NCBI GenBank assembly: GCA_024653345.1
Contig: JANLFV010000004.1
Location: 77,759-141,758, forward strand
DNA: 64,000 nucleotides
Reading direction: 5' to 3'
Origin: Candidatus Acetothermia bacterium
Lineage (GTDB): Bacteria > Bipolaricaulota > Bipolaricaulia > RBG-16-55-9 > JANLFV01
The notes beneath the pieces were generated by a model that was not told the origin of the DNA, did not search any database, and saw only the letters and a list, made by a program, of their open reading frames with translations. Shown here piece by piece: positions 63,486-64,000 of the stretch (its first letter is position 1; each line of letters begins with the position of its first letter). Both the position numbers and the translations under genes were made by a program.

Positions 63486-64000
63486 ATGGAATCGGCGACA
63501 TTTCACAAGATCTACATCAAGGATAGCCGGGACATGAGTGAGGTGGAGAGCAATTCTGTCCACCTTGCCTTAACCTCTCCCCCGTATGTGACCACGACCA
63601 TGCACGAAGGCCAAGCCTTCCCTTTCCGGGAGTTTCTCGATCTTCTAACATCGGTTTCCCATGAGGTATGGCGAGTCTTGGTTCCGGGTGGAAGATTCTG
63701 CCTGAACATTGCTGACATTCGCACCAAGTATCTGGAGGGACACGAGGGGAAGCTCTATCGTGCTCCTCTAGCCTATGAAGCCTTTCGCGTCCTGCTGGGC
63801 TTGGGCTTCCGATATCTTGACACCTGGCTTTGGCAGAAGGGCTTTAATCGCAACTTCGGCGGCCCTCTCCTCGGCTCTTACCCCTACCCGGCTACGATCT
63901 ATAACAATGTATACTTCGAATACATCTATGTCTTCGAGAAACCCGGTGAAGTGGACCCCTGGAGTTGGACAGATTTTGGCCTCTGGCTAGGGAGGTGGCA
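63486..64000 (+). CDS. Site-specific DNA methyltransferase (N4-cytosine/N6-adenine type), 3' end outside window
   Basis: 171 residues are visible. The start HKIYIKDSRDMSEVESNSVHLALTSPPY carries motif IV as TSPPY near residue 31. EVWRVLVPGGRFCLNIADIR and YLDTWLWQKGFNR follow in the order of amino-methyltransferases with motif IV before motif I. It is probably the modification enzyme of a restriction-modification system whose other genes lie beyond the window. Base composition is visibly lower in G+C than its neighbours, which suggests acquisition. Confidence 0.9.
   Translation, partial: MESATFHKIYIKDSRDMSEVESNSVHLALTSPPYVTTTMHEGQAFPFREFLDLLTSVSHEVWRVLVPGGRFCLNIADIRTKYLEGHEGKLYRAPLAYEAFRVLLGLGFRYLDTWLWQKGFNRNFGGPLLGSYPYPATIYNNVYFEYIYVFEKPGEVDPWSWTDFGLWLGRW

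Overview
This is one 64 kb stretch of a G+C-rich bacterial chromosome with tightly packed genes and few gaps. The gene set (aspS, recA-recX, ligA, rsfS, coaD, a bacterial 23S-5S locus) is bacterial. Exported beta-barrel-like proteins, one ending in the C-terminal phenylalanine typical of outer-membrane proteins, suggest two membranes. Several genes are more typical of archaea or deep-branching thermophiles: npdG and cofE (coenzyme F420), a FAU-1-type RNase, TrmY, AMMECR1 and a THEP1 NTPase. A deep-branching phylum such as Bipolaricaulota (Acetothermia/OP1) would fit, but that placement is inference; no search was run.

Layout. 0-2.6 kb: end of a PSP1/RicT gene and a large repeat-containing exported protein. 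2.9-6.1 kb: glycine cleavage operon gcvH-gcvPA-gcvPB, without gcvT. 6.3-10.4 kb: membrane protein, THEP1 NTPase, F420:NADP reductase, F420 glutamate ligase, FAU-1. 10.4-13.1 kb: DsbA-VKOR disulfide pair and a lamin-tail/PKD surface protein. 13.2-20.2 kb: aspS, then an overlapping MoxR/DUF58/DUF4129 membrane cluster. 20.3-21.6 kb: ferredoxin and a convergent RnfC-like protein. 21.7-26.3 kb: thiamine pyrophosphokinase and a TPP-riboswitch-controlled thiBPQ transporter. 26.3-37.6 kb: mixed housekeeping genes (aminotransferase, site-2 protease, DedA, recX-recA, coaD, KAS III-like enzyme, MFS carrier). 37.7-41.7 kb: a 23S-5S rRNA unit with no 16S gene, driven by its own promoter, whose 23S gene is split by a group I intron encoding a LAGLIDADG homing endonuclease. 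41.7-54.6 kb: rsfS, LCP protein, mtaB, phoH, a PgpH-like HD protein, ligA, tRNA-Asn, a small RHH regulator and a trmY-DUF2007-pcm-threonine aldolase operon. 54.6-63.4 kb: exported and cell-surface proteins (a Trp-rich micro-protein, a Cys-rich protein, MscL, a 1,485-residue DUF11/propeller protein, a NosD-like beta-helix protein with an apparent frameshift). The window ends inside a DNA methyltransferase gene of visibly lower G+C.

The standout is the 23S intron. Helices P1, P3, P4, P5, P7, P8 and P10 can be paired directly in the sequence. The pairings place the insertion after U1917 (E. coli numbering) in helix 69, and the intron ends in A instead of the near-universal omega-G. A second pattern is recurrent leaderless genes: six start codons lie 7-9 nt after a -10 element with no Shine-Dalgarno sequence. 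Many promoters also carry a TGC just before the -10 hexamer.
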